DNA from: an uncultured delta proteobacterium
GTDB taxonomy: Bacteria > Desulfobacterota > Desulfobulbia > Desulfobulbales > Desulfocapsaceae
Direction of reading: 5' to 3'
Length of the DNA: 64,000 bases
Assembly: GCA_903875445.1 (NCBI GenBank)
Contig: CAIQWD010000116.1
Coordinates: 1 to 64,000 of the forward strand
The translations under genes and the position numbers were made by a program. Numbering within the stretch: position 1 is the stretch's first letter; each line of letters starts with the position of its first letter. Below the pieces are notes generated by a model. That model was given only the letters and a program-made list of their open reading frames with translations. It did not search any database and was not told where the DNA came from. Shown one piece after another: positions 9,426 through 16,873 of the stretch.

Positions 9426-9480
9426 TTGCTATACGTGGGGTTTTTGTGTGATGGCACTTTTAAGATTTCCTCAAACAATA

Positions 9481-9526
9481 ATGATTTATTGCGAACATGT
9501 TTCATGATTTATTGCGAACATGTTTC
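9481..9526. repeat. 23-bp perfect tandem duplication in the 5' part of a gene
   Basis: The 23-base unit beginning ATGATTTATTGCGAACATG occurs twice head to tail (9481-9503 and 9504-9526). Twenty-three is not a multiple of three. Removing one unit joins an ATG at 9451 (MALLRFPQTI) in frame with MIYCEHVSYIV of the downstream gene. The duplication therefore appears recent and breaks the likely original start. Confidence 0.85.
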
Positions 9527-10265
9527 GTATATTGTAGGTTCTTTTGAAGAGTATTATAAGAAGGGGGTGCAAGCCCAAGAAGACAAAGCTTCAGAAAAAA
9601 ACAAAACTGGTGTGTTATTCAGAACTACAGATTTATTTGTTAGGTTTTTTACTAAAGAAAAAATGGCATCTATTATAAGTGGAATAACTGGACCATCAAT
9701 CTTAACCTTCATAGGTGGGGCGATGTGTTTAATTGGAGCCATTTGGGCGTCAGTTCAACAATCAAATAAAACCAATGAGATCACAGAACTGAATAAACAA
9801 ATATTAAATACATCGACTGGAGGCGACAGTTTTCCATATTTTGTTCCCAGTTTCAGTTCGAGTAGTAGTTTTCCCGAGTCATTAACTATATTGAGTGAGG
9901 GAAAATATCCTATATATGACCTAAGTTATCGTGTAACCGACTTAGATGACTTTGAAACAGCGCAGAAAAATCCTGATGCGAAGAAAAACGTTCTTAATAT
10001 AGGAATAGAAAATGCTGTTGGAAACCTTCCACCGAATGCTGCTATGTCTTCTGGTTTAACAATGCGAGAAAAGGAATATACCCGATTAACCGTTCAGTTT
10101 ACCACACGCAATAAACACTTAATGCAGAGCATAAGAATTAAAAAAGTTGGTAAAGAATATAAAACGGCTATGTGTGTCAAAAATACATTCCCTCCAAATG
10201 AGACTTTGTATTTGAAAATTGACGATGGTTATCCACTAAACAAGGAGGGAGTGGTTGAGTGGTAA
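9504..10265 (+). CDS. cassette-borne hypothetical membrane protein
   Basis: This 253-residue protein is of unknown family. Residues about 1-50 are charged. A single hydrophobic segment (GPSILTFIGGAMCLIGAIWA, near residue 70-90) is followed by a short heptad-like stretch and a C-terminal soluble domain, likely beta-rich, of about 150 residues. The gene is clearly more AT-rich than its neighbours, suggesting transfer. Before the 23-bp duplication it probably started at ATG 9451. The present frame can start at 9504 or, through the palindrome, at 9423. Its stop codon directly abuts an attC-like site, as in integron gene cassettes. Confidence 0.6.
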   Translation: MIYCEHVSYIVGSFEEYYKKGVQAQEDKASEKNKTGVLFRTTDLFVRFFTKEKMASIISGITGPSILTFIGGAMCLIGAIWASVQQSNKTNEITELNKQILNTSTGGDSFPYFVPSFSSSSSFPESLTILSEGKYPIYDLSYRVTDLDDFETAQKNPDAKKNVLNIGIENAVGNLPPNAAMSSGLTMREKEYTRLTVQFTTRNKHLMQSIRIKKVGKEYKTAMCVKNTFPPNETLYLKIDDGYPLNKEGVVEW

Positions 10266-10325
10266 CCCTAATAAAGTTAATGCAGCCGACGCAAAAAGCC
10301 GCGCAGTTGATTAGCAGTGTTATTC
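10266..10325 (+). other. integron attC-like recombination site
   Basis: Directly after the stop codon lies a sequence with attC layout: R'' CTAATAA at 10268, L'' CAGCCGACGC at 10283-10292, loop, L' GCGCAGTTG at 10301-10309, R' GTTATTC at 10319-10325. L'' and L' pair with one unpaired A (10289), the extrahelical base typical of attC. TAAT/ATTA and AATAA/TTATT extend the stem around an unpaired middle. It resembles classical sites such as those of aadA cassettes. R' departs from GTTRRRY. No integrase or second clear attC is in the window. Confidence 0.62.
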
Positions 10326-10339
10326 CCTAGCTTGCCCCG

Positions 10340-10370
10340 ATTAGACAGAATAATTCAAAATGTCTAATGT
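10340..10370. repeat. 31-nt palindrome, copy 2
   Basis: GATTAGACAGAATAATTC...TGTCTAATG is an imperfect version of the 9395-9425 palindrome with the same length and outer arms. It lies just outside the attC-like site. With the half-site at 9327-9344 it places TGTCTAATGTTTTG on both sides of the cassette. Confidence 0.6.
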
Positions 10371-10471
10371 TTTGAGCTTAATAAGTTTAGCCAGTGATCG
10401 ACATCGCGCCTGACCAGATTTTGTCGAATTACCCATGGCGAAAAGCTAGGAATTGTTACATCGGTAAATCC

Positions 10472-10537
10472 CTATTTGCAGCTGATAACAACACAATCCA
10501 ACTGACTGTGCTGCAGCAGAATATTGAGTTTCAACCC
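10472..10537 (-). pseudogene. decayed copy of the xseA 3' end
   Basis: On the minus strand this stretch reads KLNILLQHSQLDCVVISCK and a stop, against LNVLLQDGQLDCVVTKSECG at the true XseA C-terminus (11297-11361). The two share about 45 nearly identical bases, then diverge. The copy starts at the stop codon of the HEPN gene. Together the two ends form direct repeats around the toxin-antitoxin pair, as expected when a segment inserts into, or is exchanged at, the end of xseA. Confidence 0.75.
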
Positions 10538-10882
10538 ATCAAATTGGTTGTGTTCAATTTTACAAGGAGGGTCTTCAATTCAGGCAAGCGCTCCTGTGAG
10601 ACTTTCCAGACAGTCATAAGATCAACGCCCATATAATCATGGATGAGCACATCCCGCATCCCGGCCATTTTATTCCAAGGTATGTCAGGATATTTTTTTC
10701 TGAAAGATGGCGGGATATGCTTGGTGGCTTCGCCAAGGACTTCAAGACTTCTGATTACTGCATTGATGGTCCCTATCCCCTGTAAACAACTCATAGGACA
10801 TGCCATGCGTGAATTCTTCGATATCGGTAATGGCAATGATGATATCGTTAAGATAATCGGTGAGTTCCTGCCCTTTAGACAT
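10531..10882 (-). pseudogene. hepT: HEPN toxin (HepT/DUF86 family), frameshifted
   Basis: The first frame from ATG 10882 reads MSKGQELTDYLNDIIIAITDIEEF and on to GMSYELF, then stops early. The next frame continues NAVIRSLEVLGEATKHIP to residue NLMG. One extra base in the C-run at 10777-10780 (G-run on the coding strand) explains the shift. HEPN motif RDVLIHDY (R-x4-H) is intact. HepT toxins are RNases neutralised by an MNT nucleotidyltransferase. The gene overlaps mntA by eight bases. It is either inactivated, slippage-controlled, or a sequencing error. Confidence 0.8.
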
Positions 10883-11165
10883 ACTCAACCTCGGACAAGA
10901 TGCGCTTGCCGATGGCTGGCTTAAGAGCTGATTCCATTACCAGATCAACTTTGGCGTTGAGTCGACTTTCAAGGAACTCGCGCAAGTCCAGAAAGTCAAA
11001 GAGATCAATATCTCGACTAAAGGTGACGAGTATATCGATATCACTCTTCTTTCGCTGTCGCCCCTTAACATAGGAGCCAAAAAGTCCGAGCCGCTGGACT
11101 CCGTAGTGCGCCTCCATCTCTGGTTTGTTGCTTCGAATTGCGTCGATGATCTCTTTTTTATTCAT
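10875..11165 (-). CDS. mntA: MNT-type nucleotidyltransferase antitoxin
   Basis: This 96-residue minimal nucleotidyltransferase carries the GSX10DXD signature (GSYVKGRQRKKSDID) and a later Asp in AKVDLV. Members of the MntA family AMPylate a Tyr of the partner HEPN toxin. The gene is intact and overlaps the frameshifted hepT. Both are inserted downstream of xseA in the same orientation. The 130 bases upstream hold no gene and presumably carry its promoter. Confidence 0.88.
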   Translation of the reverse strand: MNKKEIIDAIRSNKPEMEAHYGVQRLGLFGSYVKGRQRKKSDIDILVTFSRDIDLFDFLDLREFLESRLNAKVDLVMESALKPAIGKRILSEVEYV

Positions 11166-11296
11166 AAGGCGATGGAGGGTGGTATGCGGTAACTTGCTAC
11201 TTTATTTTGGATTTTTCAAAAATTATTCTTCTAGCAAAGAGTCCTCCGATCTGATGCTTCAAAACTACCCGTTCAATGCAATTCACGCAATTATTT

Positions 11297-12655
11297 TTAG
11301 CCGCATTCGCTTTTCGTTACAACACAATCCAACTGACCATCCTGCAGCAGAACATTGAGTTCCTCTCCAACCCGGGCATCTCTTGCCCGCGCCACCACTC
11401 GCCAGGTGGCATCCTCCCCTTGTCTTTTGCGAACGATTGCATAGCCTCTCGCCAAGGTCGCAAGCGGGCTCACCCCGTGCAAAAGGGTCGCCTGCTCGGC
11501 AAGCGCCGCCTGCTTGCGTTCCAAGGTGCGCTGCATATGATTTTTCAGCTGGCTGACAAGCAGATGAACGCGTTGCTCCTGCAATTCGATTCGGTTCGAG
11601 GGAATTTCTTTCTGCAAACTGCGGGTGAGCAACTGCAACCTTTGTTCTTTCGCCTGCAGGCAGGCGTATACCGCCTGCAGCAGATGCACCTTGCTGAGAT
11701 TCAAGCGGAACTCTAAGCTGTTAAACACATTTCGCATATCCCCCAGCATCTTTTTGTGGTGCAACAGCTGCTGTTCGAGAAAGTGTATCTTGCGCTCAAC
11801 TCGAAGCTGCAAGCTGGCCTGCAAGGAACGGACATGGCGGCGCAACATATCCGCATCGGGTACCAGTTTTTCCGCCGCCCCGGTGGGGGTGGGGCAGCGA
11901 AAATCGGCGCAGAAATCGGCAATGGTGAAATCGACTTCATGACCTATTCCGGTCACCACCGGCAAGACTGAACGATGGATAGCTTCGGCAACGATCTCCT
12001 CATTGAAGGCCCAGAGATCTTCGATGGAACCGCCGCCTCGGCACAGGACTATAATATCGGCTCCGGCAATCCCTTGCGCTCTTTCGATAGCTCCGGCTAT
12101 CTCGGCCGCTGCGCCTTTTCCTTGTACCTTTACCGGCAGAATCTGAATATGTACCGGCGATTTTCTATTGCCGACGATCTTGAGGAAATCCTGAATGGCT
12201 GCCCCGGTTGGCGAGGTGATGACGATTATTTTCCCAGGGTAGGGCGGCACGGGCCTTTTTCGCTCGGCGGCAAAATACCCCTTGTCGGCAAGTTTACGTT
12301 TCAGTTGCTCAAACTCGCGCAATAAGTTACCGATGCCGTAGAGTTCGACGCTGTCGATCACGACCTGATACTCACCGCGCGGTTCATACACGGAAATTCT
12401 GCCGAACACCACTACCTGCTGACCATCCTGTAAATTGAGTTCGACAAACCTTTTCTGCTGCTTGAAAAGTACTGCCCGGATCTGCGCTCCGGCATCCTTT
12501 AAAGTGAAATAGTAATGACCGGAGAAAGGGATTTTCAAATTGGAGATTTCCCCGCAGATTCTCACAAACCGGTACTCGGTTTCGAGAATATCTTTGATTG
12601 CTGCTGTGAGTTGGCTGACAGTAAGGATGGCCGGGGTATTCAAGGTATTCATCAT
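11297..12655 (-). CDS. xseA: exodeoxyribonuclease VII large subunit
   Basis: This 452-residue protein has the OB-fold N-terminal domain (about 10-110), the catalytic domain with VITSPTGAAIQDFL, RGGGSIEDLWAFN and GIGHEVDFTIADF, a long coiled coil (about 280-390), and a C-terminal RGYAIV element. It degrades single-stranded DNA together with XseB, which is not in the window. Its last about 20 codons are duplicated at 10472-10537, marking the edge of an insertion. Two adjacent ATGs can start it, without a strong binding site. Confidence 0.95.
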   Translation of the reverse strand: MMNTLNTPAILTVSQLTAAIKDILETEYRFVRICGEISNLKIPFSGHYYFTLKDAGAQIRAVLFKQQKRFVELNLQDGQQVVVFGRISVYEPRGEYQVVIDSVELYGIGNLLREFEQLKRKLADKGYFAAERKRPVPPYPGKIIVITSPTGAAIQDFLKIVGNRKSPVHIQILPVKVQGKGAAAEIAGAIERAQGIAGADIIVLCRGGGSIEDLWAFNEEIVAEAIHRSVLPVVTGIGHEVDFTIADFCADFRCPTPTGAAEKLVPDADMLRRHVRSLQASLQLRVERKIHFLEQQLLHHKKMLGDMRNVFNSLEFRLNLSKVHLLQAVYACLQAKEQRLQLLTRSLQKEIPSNRIELQEQRVHLLVSQLKNHMQRTLERKQAALAEQATLLHGVSPLATLARGYAIVRKRQGEDATWRVVARARDARVGEELNVLLQDGQLDCVVTKSECG

Positions 12656-12701
12656 TGCTGTGGAAGGATTTTAAAGCCGGGCCGAACCGGCTGATTACGC
12701 A

Positions 12702-12730
12702 TAGACAGACATACGGGTATATATTATATT
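12702..12730 (+). promoter_or_regulatory. predicted sigma-70 type promoter
   Basis: TAGACA at 12702-12707 and TATATT at 12725-12730 are spaced by 17 bases, 63 bases before the TPR gene start. The site lies in the divergent space between xseA and that gene. Confidence 0.5.
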
Positions 12731-12792
12731 GTCCGCTCTATGTCCTGTCATTTATTAATAAAATAAGTTTTGAGTTTGAGGAGGTATATCGC

Positions 12793-13488
12793 ATGGCCAG
12801 TGAAAGTGCGTTCAATAAACGTCTTACTGCCGAAACCACGATCGATAAAGTTGAAGGATTGTTGGAACATTTCAATCTCCCGCCAAAGGCGATAAGCTTT
12901 ATTCGGGGGAATTTAAGAATTATCCAGATTGCCATCGGCCTGATCGTTGCGGCAATCGTTTTCACCTCGTTGTATGGCTCCTACCAGGAGAAACTGAAAG
13001 AAGATGCTTCATCGGCGTTGGCAAAAGCCATGCAGCAGAGCAAAGAAGGGCAGGCCGAAGCACTGCGCAAGGTGTCCGAGGAGTACGGCAGCACCTCATC
13101 GGCGCTCTGGGCGAAGATCGGAATTGCTCACCTCGATATGCAAAATGGGTCATTTACCGAGGCGGCAGATAAATACCGCAAGATCCTGACGGGAATCAAG
13201 AGTGCCGATCCTCTCTACCCCTTGGTACTGTTCAGCTTAGCCCAAGCTCTTGAGGCGGATAAAAAATTCCCCGATGCCACAAAAGAATATGACCTTCTCA
13301 AGAATTTTAAGGGTTATGAACATATCGCCTACTCCGGTATGGGAAGACTCGAAGAAGTGCAGGGTAATATTGAAAAGGCTATCGCCGTGTATAACAATTT
13401 CCTCCTAAGTATCGGCGATGACCCTTCCTTTGCCCAGGCAAAAGAGCAAATAGATGGCAAAATTGCTCGACTCAAAGCCCGACTCTAA
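12793..13488 (+). CDS. membrane-anchored tetratricopeptide protein (YfgM-like)
   Basis: This 231-residue protein starts after GAGGAGG. One membrane segment (IIQIAIGLIVAAIVFTSLYG, about residues 43-62) is followed by a periplasmic region with about three TPR-like helical hairpins (AEALRKV...SSALWAKIGIAHLDM, AADKYRKIL, YEHIAYSGMGRLEEVQGNIEKAIAVYNNFL). The layout matches YfgM, which works with the SecYEG/PpiD periplasmic chaperone network in E. coli; assignment is by architecture. It precedes panC by 15 bases. Confidence 0.7.
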   Translation: MASESAFNKRLTAETTIDKVEGLLEHFNLPPKAISFIRGNLRIIQIAIGLIVAAIVFTSLYGSYQEKLKEDASSALAKAMQQSKEGQAEALRKVSEEYGSTSSALWAKIGIAHLDMQNGSFTEAADKYRKILTGIKSADPLYPLVLFSLAQALEADKKFPDATKEYDLLKNFKGYEHIAYSGMGRLEEVQGNIEKAIAVYNNFLLSIGDDPSFAQAKEQIDGKIARLKARL

Positions 13489-13503
13489 CTGAGCCGCGTA
13501 ACG

Positions 13504-14370
13504 ATGGAGATGAAGATAATAAAATCGCCTGCGGAAATGCAGCACCAGGCCATTGCCTGGAAACGGGAAGGACTGAAAATCGCCCTCGTTCCAACCATGG
13601 GTTGTCTGCATGCAGGGCACCTCTCCCTGATGCGCAAGGCCGTGCAGAACGCCGATAAAGTCATTGTCAGCCTCTTCGTCAATCCCATGCAATTCGGGCC
13701 AAATGAGGACTTTGCCGCCTATCCGCGGCAGTTCCAGATTGATTGCGATCTTGCCGAAAAAGAAGGTGTTCACCTTATCTTTTGTCCGGATGCAAAAGAG
13801 ATGTATCCTGAGGGCTTTCAAACCACCGTCAGCGTCAAAACCCTCACCCAGGGAATGTGCGGTGCCGACAGACCCGGCCATTTTGACGGTGTCGCCACAG
13901 TGGTCAGTAAACTCCTGCATCTAACAATACCGGACATTGCCGTTTTTGGTGAGAAGGACTTCCAGCAGCTGGCGGTTATCCGGCAAATGGTGCGGGATCT
14001 GCATTTTCCCGTGACGATTATCGGTTCTCCCATAGTCCGAGAAGCGGACGGCCTTGCCATGAGTTCCCGCAATAAGTACCTAGCGGGCGAAATGCGTACC
14101 CAAGCCCTCTGTTTGTACAGATCGATTCAAGCGGCGCAGCAAATCGTGGCGCGTGCAGGGCACGATGTTGCCGCTGGTACCATTATCGAGGCGACCAAAA
14201 AAACTGTTGCCGAAGCCGGCGGCAAGCTTGAGTATGCGGTGGTGGTCGATGAACATTCATTGCAGGCAGAAACCTTTGTCGGCAGCAGCAGTGTCTTGGC
14301 GATCGCCGTAAAAATAGGTGGGGTCGTTCGTCTTATTGATAACGCCAAACTTTTTATCGTCAAGAAGTAA
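13504..14370 (+). CDS. panC: pantoate--beta-alanine ligase
   Basis: PanC condenses pantoate with beta-alanine, using ATP, to make pantothenate for CoA. Visible motifs are PTMGCLHAGHLSLM (HIGH-like), FVNPMQFGPNEDF, GEKDFQQ and MSSRNKYL (KMSKS-like). The 288-residue length is normal. An alternative ATG six bases on is possible. CoaX, the pantothenate kinase acting next, is encoded elsewhere in the window (39780-40580). Confidence 0.96.
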   Translation: MEMKIIKSPAEMQHQAIAWKREGLKIALVPTMGCLHAGHLSLMRKAVQNADKVIVSLFVNPMQFGPNEDFAAYPRQFQIDCDLAEKEGVHLIFCPDAKEMYPEGFQTTVSVKTLTQGMCGADRPGHFDGVATVVSKLLHLTIPDIAVFGEKDFQQLAVIRQMVRDLHFPVTIIGSPIVREADGLAMSSRNKYLAGEMRTQALCLYRSIQAAQQIVARAGHDVAAGTIIEATKKTVAEAGGKLEYAVVVDEHSLQAETFVGSSSVLAIAVKIGGVVRLIDNAKLFIVKK

Positions 14371-14460
14371 TGAATTCGGCAATGCTTTGTCAGGGAGAAG
14401 CCGATTTTTATAATAATTGCCTGTCAAGAGTTTGGACAGGCGGAATCAGAGGAGTTTACC

Positions 14461-15663
14461 ATGCCGGGATATGAAATATTCGGAGAAGAGGAAAAAATTG
14501 AGATCATGGACGTCCTGAACACAGGCGTTCTCTTTCGTTATGAATTCCTTGAGCAACGTAAAGGCGTTTTCAAGGTTCGTGAATTTGAGCAGAATTTCGC
14601 AAAATACTGTGGGGCCGGCCATGCCCAGGCAGTAACTTCCGGCACTACCGCCTTGAAAATCGCCCTTACCGCCTTAGGCATTGGCCCGGGCGACGAGGTG
14701 ATTACCCAAGGCTTCACCTTCGTTGCCACCTGGGAGGCGATTCTTGAGGTTGGGGCGTTGCCTGTTTTTACTGAAGTTGATGCCACTTTGAATATGGATC
14801 CAAGTGATCTGCAAAAGAAAATCACCCCAAAAACAAAGTGTATTATTCCTGTGCATATGCTCGGAGCCCAAGCAAGGATAGCTGAAATTGTAGCCATAGC
14901 TGCCCAGCACAACATCCCGGTTCTGGAAGATACCGCCCAGGCAACCGGTGCACGCATAGGGGGAAAACACCTTGGAACCTTCGGCAAATGCGGAACCTTC
15001 TCGTTTGATGCGGTGAAAACGCTGACCACCGGCGAAGGCGGTATGGTCATTACCGATGATGAACAGCTGTGGCGATCGATGTCCGAGTATCACGACCACG
15101 GCCACGATCATCAGATCAACCCCGGCGGCAGAGGCGGGGAGGGGAGGCGCTTTATCGGCTCCAACTACCGAATGATGGAACTGCAGGGAGCAATTGGCCT
15201 TGCACAACTGGCGAAACTCGATTCGATGATTGTCGCCCAACAAAAGAACAAAACCGTGCTTAAAGAGGCGGCTGCGGCAATTCCGGGGGTAACGTTCAGA
15301 CAGCTTGTCGACCCGCAAGGCGATTCCGCCACGCACCTTGCCTTCATTCTGCAAGACCGGGAACAGTGCCAAAGAGTCAATGCCTCTTTAAGAAAAGATG
15401 GCCTTGGGGCGGTTAATTTTTCTGAGAATACCTGGCACTATTATCCTCAGTGGGAGCATTTACTTGGTGCCAAGAGCCTGACCCGGTCGGGCTATCCGTT
15501 TAACGAACCCGGCGGCAAAAAAAGAATCGTCTATGACCCGAAGGCATTACCGCAAGCTGCCGCTCTTCTTGAACGTACCCTGGTTTATCCGGTATCAATC
15601 AAAATGACTGGGGAAAAGCTTCAGGAGATGAGCCGCGCTTTGCATCGTGCGGCGCAGGTTTAA
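14461..15663 (+). CDS. DegT/DnrJ/EryC1/StrS aminotransferase, KdnA-like
   Basis: This 400-residue PLP-dependent sugar aminotransferase has the PLP lysine in SFDAVKTLTTGEGG. The N-terminus MPGYEIFGEEEK and the GVLFRYEF segment resemble KdnA, which makes 8-amino-Kdo (Kdo8N) in Shewanella lipopolysaccharide, and ALEDTAQATG-like and DHGHDH motifs fit. Its neighbours lpxC and lpxK support a lipid A/core role. The partner oxidase KdnB is not in the window. AGAGGAG at 14448 and a 7-bp hairpin (14419-14441) precede the start. Exact substrate is inferred. Confidence 0.75.
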   Translation: MPGYEIFGEEEKIEIMDVLNTGVLFRYEFLEQRKGVFKVREFEQNFAKYCGAGHAQAVTSGTTALKIALTALGIGPGDEVITQGFTFVATWEAILEVGALPVFTEVDATLNMDPSDLQKKITPKTKCIIPVHMLGAQARIAEIVAIAAQHNIPVLEDTAQATGARIGGKHLGTFGKCGTFSFDAVKTLTTGEGGMVITDDEQLWRSMSEYHDHGHDHQINPGGRGGEGRRFIGSNYRMMELQGAIGLAQLAKLDSMIVAQQKNKTVLKEAAAAIPGVTFRQLVDPQGDSATHLAFILQDREQCQRVNASLRKDGLGAVNFSENTWHYYPQWEHLLGAKSLTRSGYPFNEPGGKKRIVYDPKALPQAAALLERTLVYPVSIKMTGEKLQEMSRALHRAAQV

Positions 15664-15669
15664 CAGCTA

Positions 15670-16659
15670 TCAGGAGGCGATAGAGGGAGTGAGGGGTTTG
15701 TAATTAAAGAACGGCATAAGCGCTTCGCTTGCGGCCTTTGATTTTGCAGCAACTTTATCAAGGACCGTAAGCGAACCCTTTTTTTTCATCTCGACAATCT
15801 CCCAGCTCTCGGGGGAGGCGGCGATGGCCTGCATTAATCCAAGATGCTGGGCGTGACCGGCCTTATAGGTCTCGACATGCCCCAGGACCGGACATCCCAA
15901 AAGGGCCAGATCACCGACAAGATCCAATACCTTGTGCCTGATGAACTCATCATCGTAGCGCAGGCCGTCTTCGTTGAGCACCGATTTTCGGTTCCAATGG
16001 ATGGCGATTACGTTTGCCAGTGAGCCTCCCAAGGCCAAACCGTTGGCCCAGAGTTCCTCTACCTGCTCAACATAGCCAAAAGTTCTGGCCCTGGCGATCT
16101 CGTCGCCGAAACGATCTGCGGAAAAATCAAAAGTGTAGCGTTGTGTATTGATGAGGGTGTCGTCAAAGCAAATTTCCCCGGTTACTTTCAGGCCGTTGTA
16201 GGGAGAAATGGTAAGATGTTTGTCACCATCGCGATAACTGATAGGTTCGGTAATGCGAAGAATTTTTCTCAATCCTTTCTGTTTCAATTTCCCTGTTACC
16301 TTCAGCAACTGAAAGAAGGGTTCGGCACTGCCATCCATAATGGGGACCTCGGCCGAATCTAATTCCACATCGGCGTTATCAATGCCAAAACCTTGCAACG
16401 CCGCCAACAGATGCTCAATCGTTGAAACCTGAAAATATTCATTACCGAGAGTCGTGGCCAGCTGTGTGTCGACGACTTTATCCATATGCGCCTGAACATG
16501 AATGTTCGTGGGCAGATCGGTGCGGAAAAAGCGGATACCGTTGTTGATCGGAGCCGGTTTAATGGAGAGATTAACGGTTCTTCCGGAATGCAAGCCAACC
16601 CCACAACAACTAACCGGGTTGCGTAAGGTGTACTGAAAGGGATCGATGGGCAACGACAT
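15670..16659 (-). CDS. lpxC: UDP-3-O-acyl-N-acetylglucosamine deacetylase
   Basis: LpxC performs the committed step of lipid A synthesis, a zinc-dependent deacetylation. The motifs GVGLHSG, STIEHLLAAL (zinc His) and HKVLDLVGDLALLG (zinc His/Asp) are present. The start MSLPIDPFQYTL is chosen because AAGGA lies eight bases upstream; the product is 329 residues, near the family norm. It converges with the KdnA-like gene with six bases between the stops. The 5' leader holds a strong palindrome (16679-16711). Confidence 0.96.
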   Translation of the reverse strand: MSLPIDPFQYTLRNPVSCCGVGLHSGRTVNLSIKPAPINNGIRFFRTDLPTNIHVQAHMDKVVDTQLATTLGNEYFQVSTIEHLLAALQGFGIDNADVELDSAEVPIMDGSAEPFFQLLKVTGKLKQKGLRKILRITEPISYRDGDKHLTISPYNGLKVTGEICFDDTLINTQRYTFDFSADRFGDEIARARTFGYVEQVEELWANGLALGGSLANVIAIHWNRKSVLNEDGLRYDDEFIRHKVLDLVGDLALLGCPVLGHVETYKAGHAQHLGLMQAIAASPESWEIVEMKKKGSLTVLDKVAAKSKAASEALMPFFNYKPLTPSIAS

Positions 16660-16678
16660 GATGTTTTCCTTAGGGTTT

Positions 16679-16711
16679 AAATTGCATTTTGCTGAGTAGC
16701 AAATGCAATTT
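16679..16711. repeat. imperfect palindrome in the lpxC leader
   Basis: AAATTGCATTTTGCT, a short GAG-like centre, then AGCAAATGCAATTT form a nearly perfect inverted repeat ending 20 bases upstream of the lpxC ATG. The position between promoter and start suits an operator or a leader hairpin. There is no T-run, so it is not a terminator. Confidence 0.55.
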
Positions 16712-16810
16712 CCGTGCCGCACAAACTTTCTTTACTTTAAAAAAAATATGTTTTTATTTCACTATGATATGACTTTTTTCCGGTGCAAGCATATGTTCGG
16801 TCTTGTGGGT

Positions 16811-16855
16811 AAAAAAACACTGTGACAGGAAAAGCAGTTGGTTTTAACACAGTGT
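16811..16855 (-). terminator. predicted intrinsic terminator of lpxK
   Basis: On the minus strand ACACTGTG and CACAGTGT form an 8-bp stem around a 23-base loop, followed by a run of seven T. It lies 18 bases after the lpxK stop codon and upstream of lpxC, so the two genes are probably separate transcripts. Confidence 0.6.
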
Positions 16856-16873
16856 ATGGGGTGTCGCTCATTT

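Larger units (their letters stand above)
8985..9450. other. gene-free stretch with inverted repeats, left edge of accessory island
   Basis: No credible gene is seen here. It holds a near-palindrome at 9017-9035 (GCACCC...GGGTGC), a 13-bp perfect inverted repeat at 9052-9064/9084-9096 (ATACTCATTTCAG and its complement, 19-base loop, no T-run), and the first copies of the TGTCTAATGTT motif (9331 and inside 9395-9425). Short frames on the minus strand (9100-9235) contain stops and resemble nothing I recognise. Confidence 0.5.

Noticed and set aside
10394-10924. Plus-strand frames across the HEPN gene
   Set aside because: They are antisense shadows of the hepT frames, which carry the recognisable HEPN motifs.
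9300-11300. Insertion sequence or prophage as source of the accessory island
   Set aside because: No transposase, integrase or phage gene is present; the attC-like site and xseA-tail repeats explain the boundaries better.
12655-12792. 46-residue N-terminal extension of the TPR protein
   Set aside because: The extension lacks a binding site, spans the predicted promoter and has no conserved sequence; GAGGAGG fixes the start at 12793.
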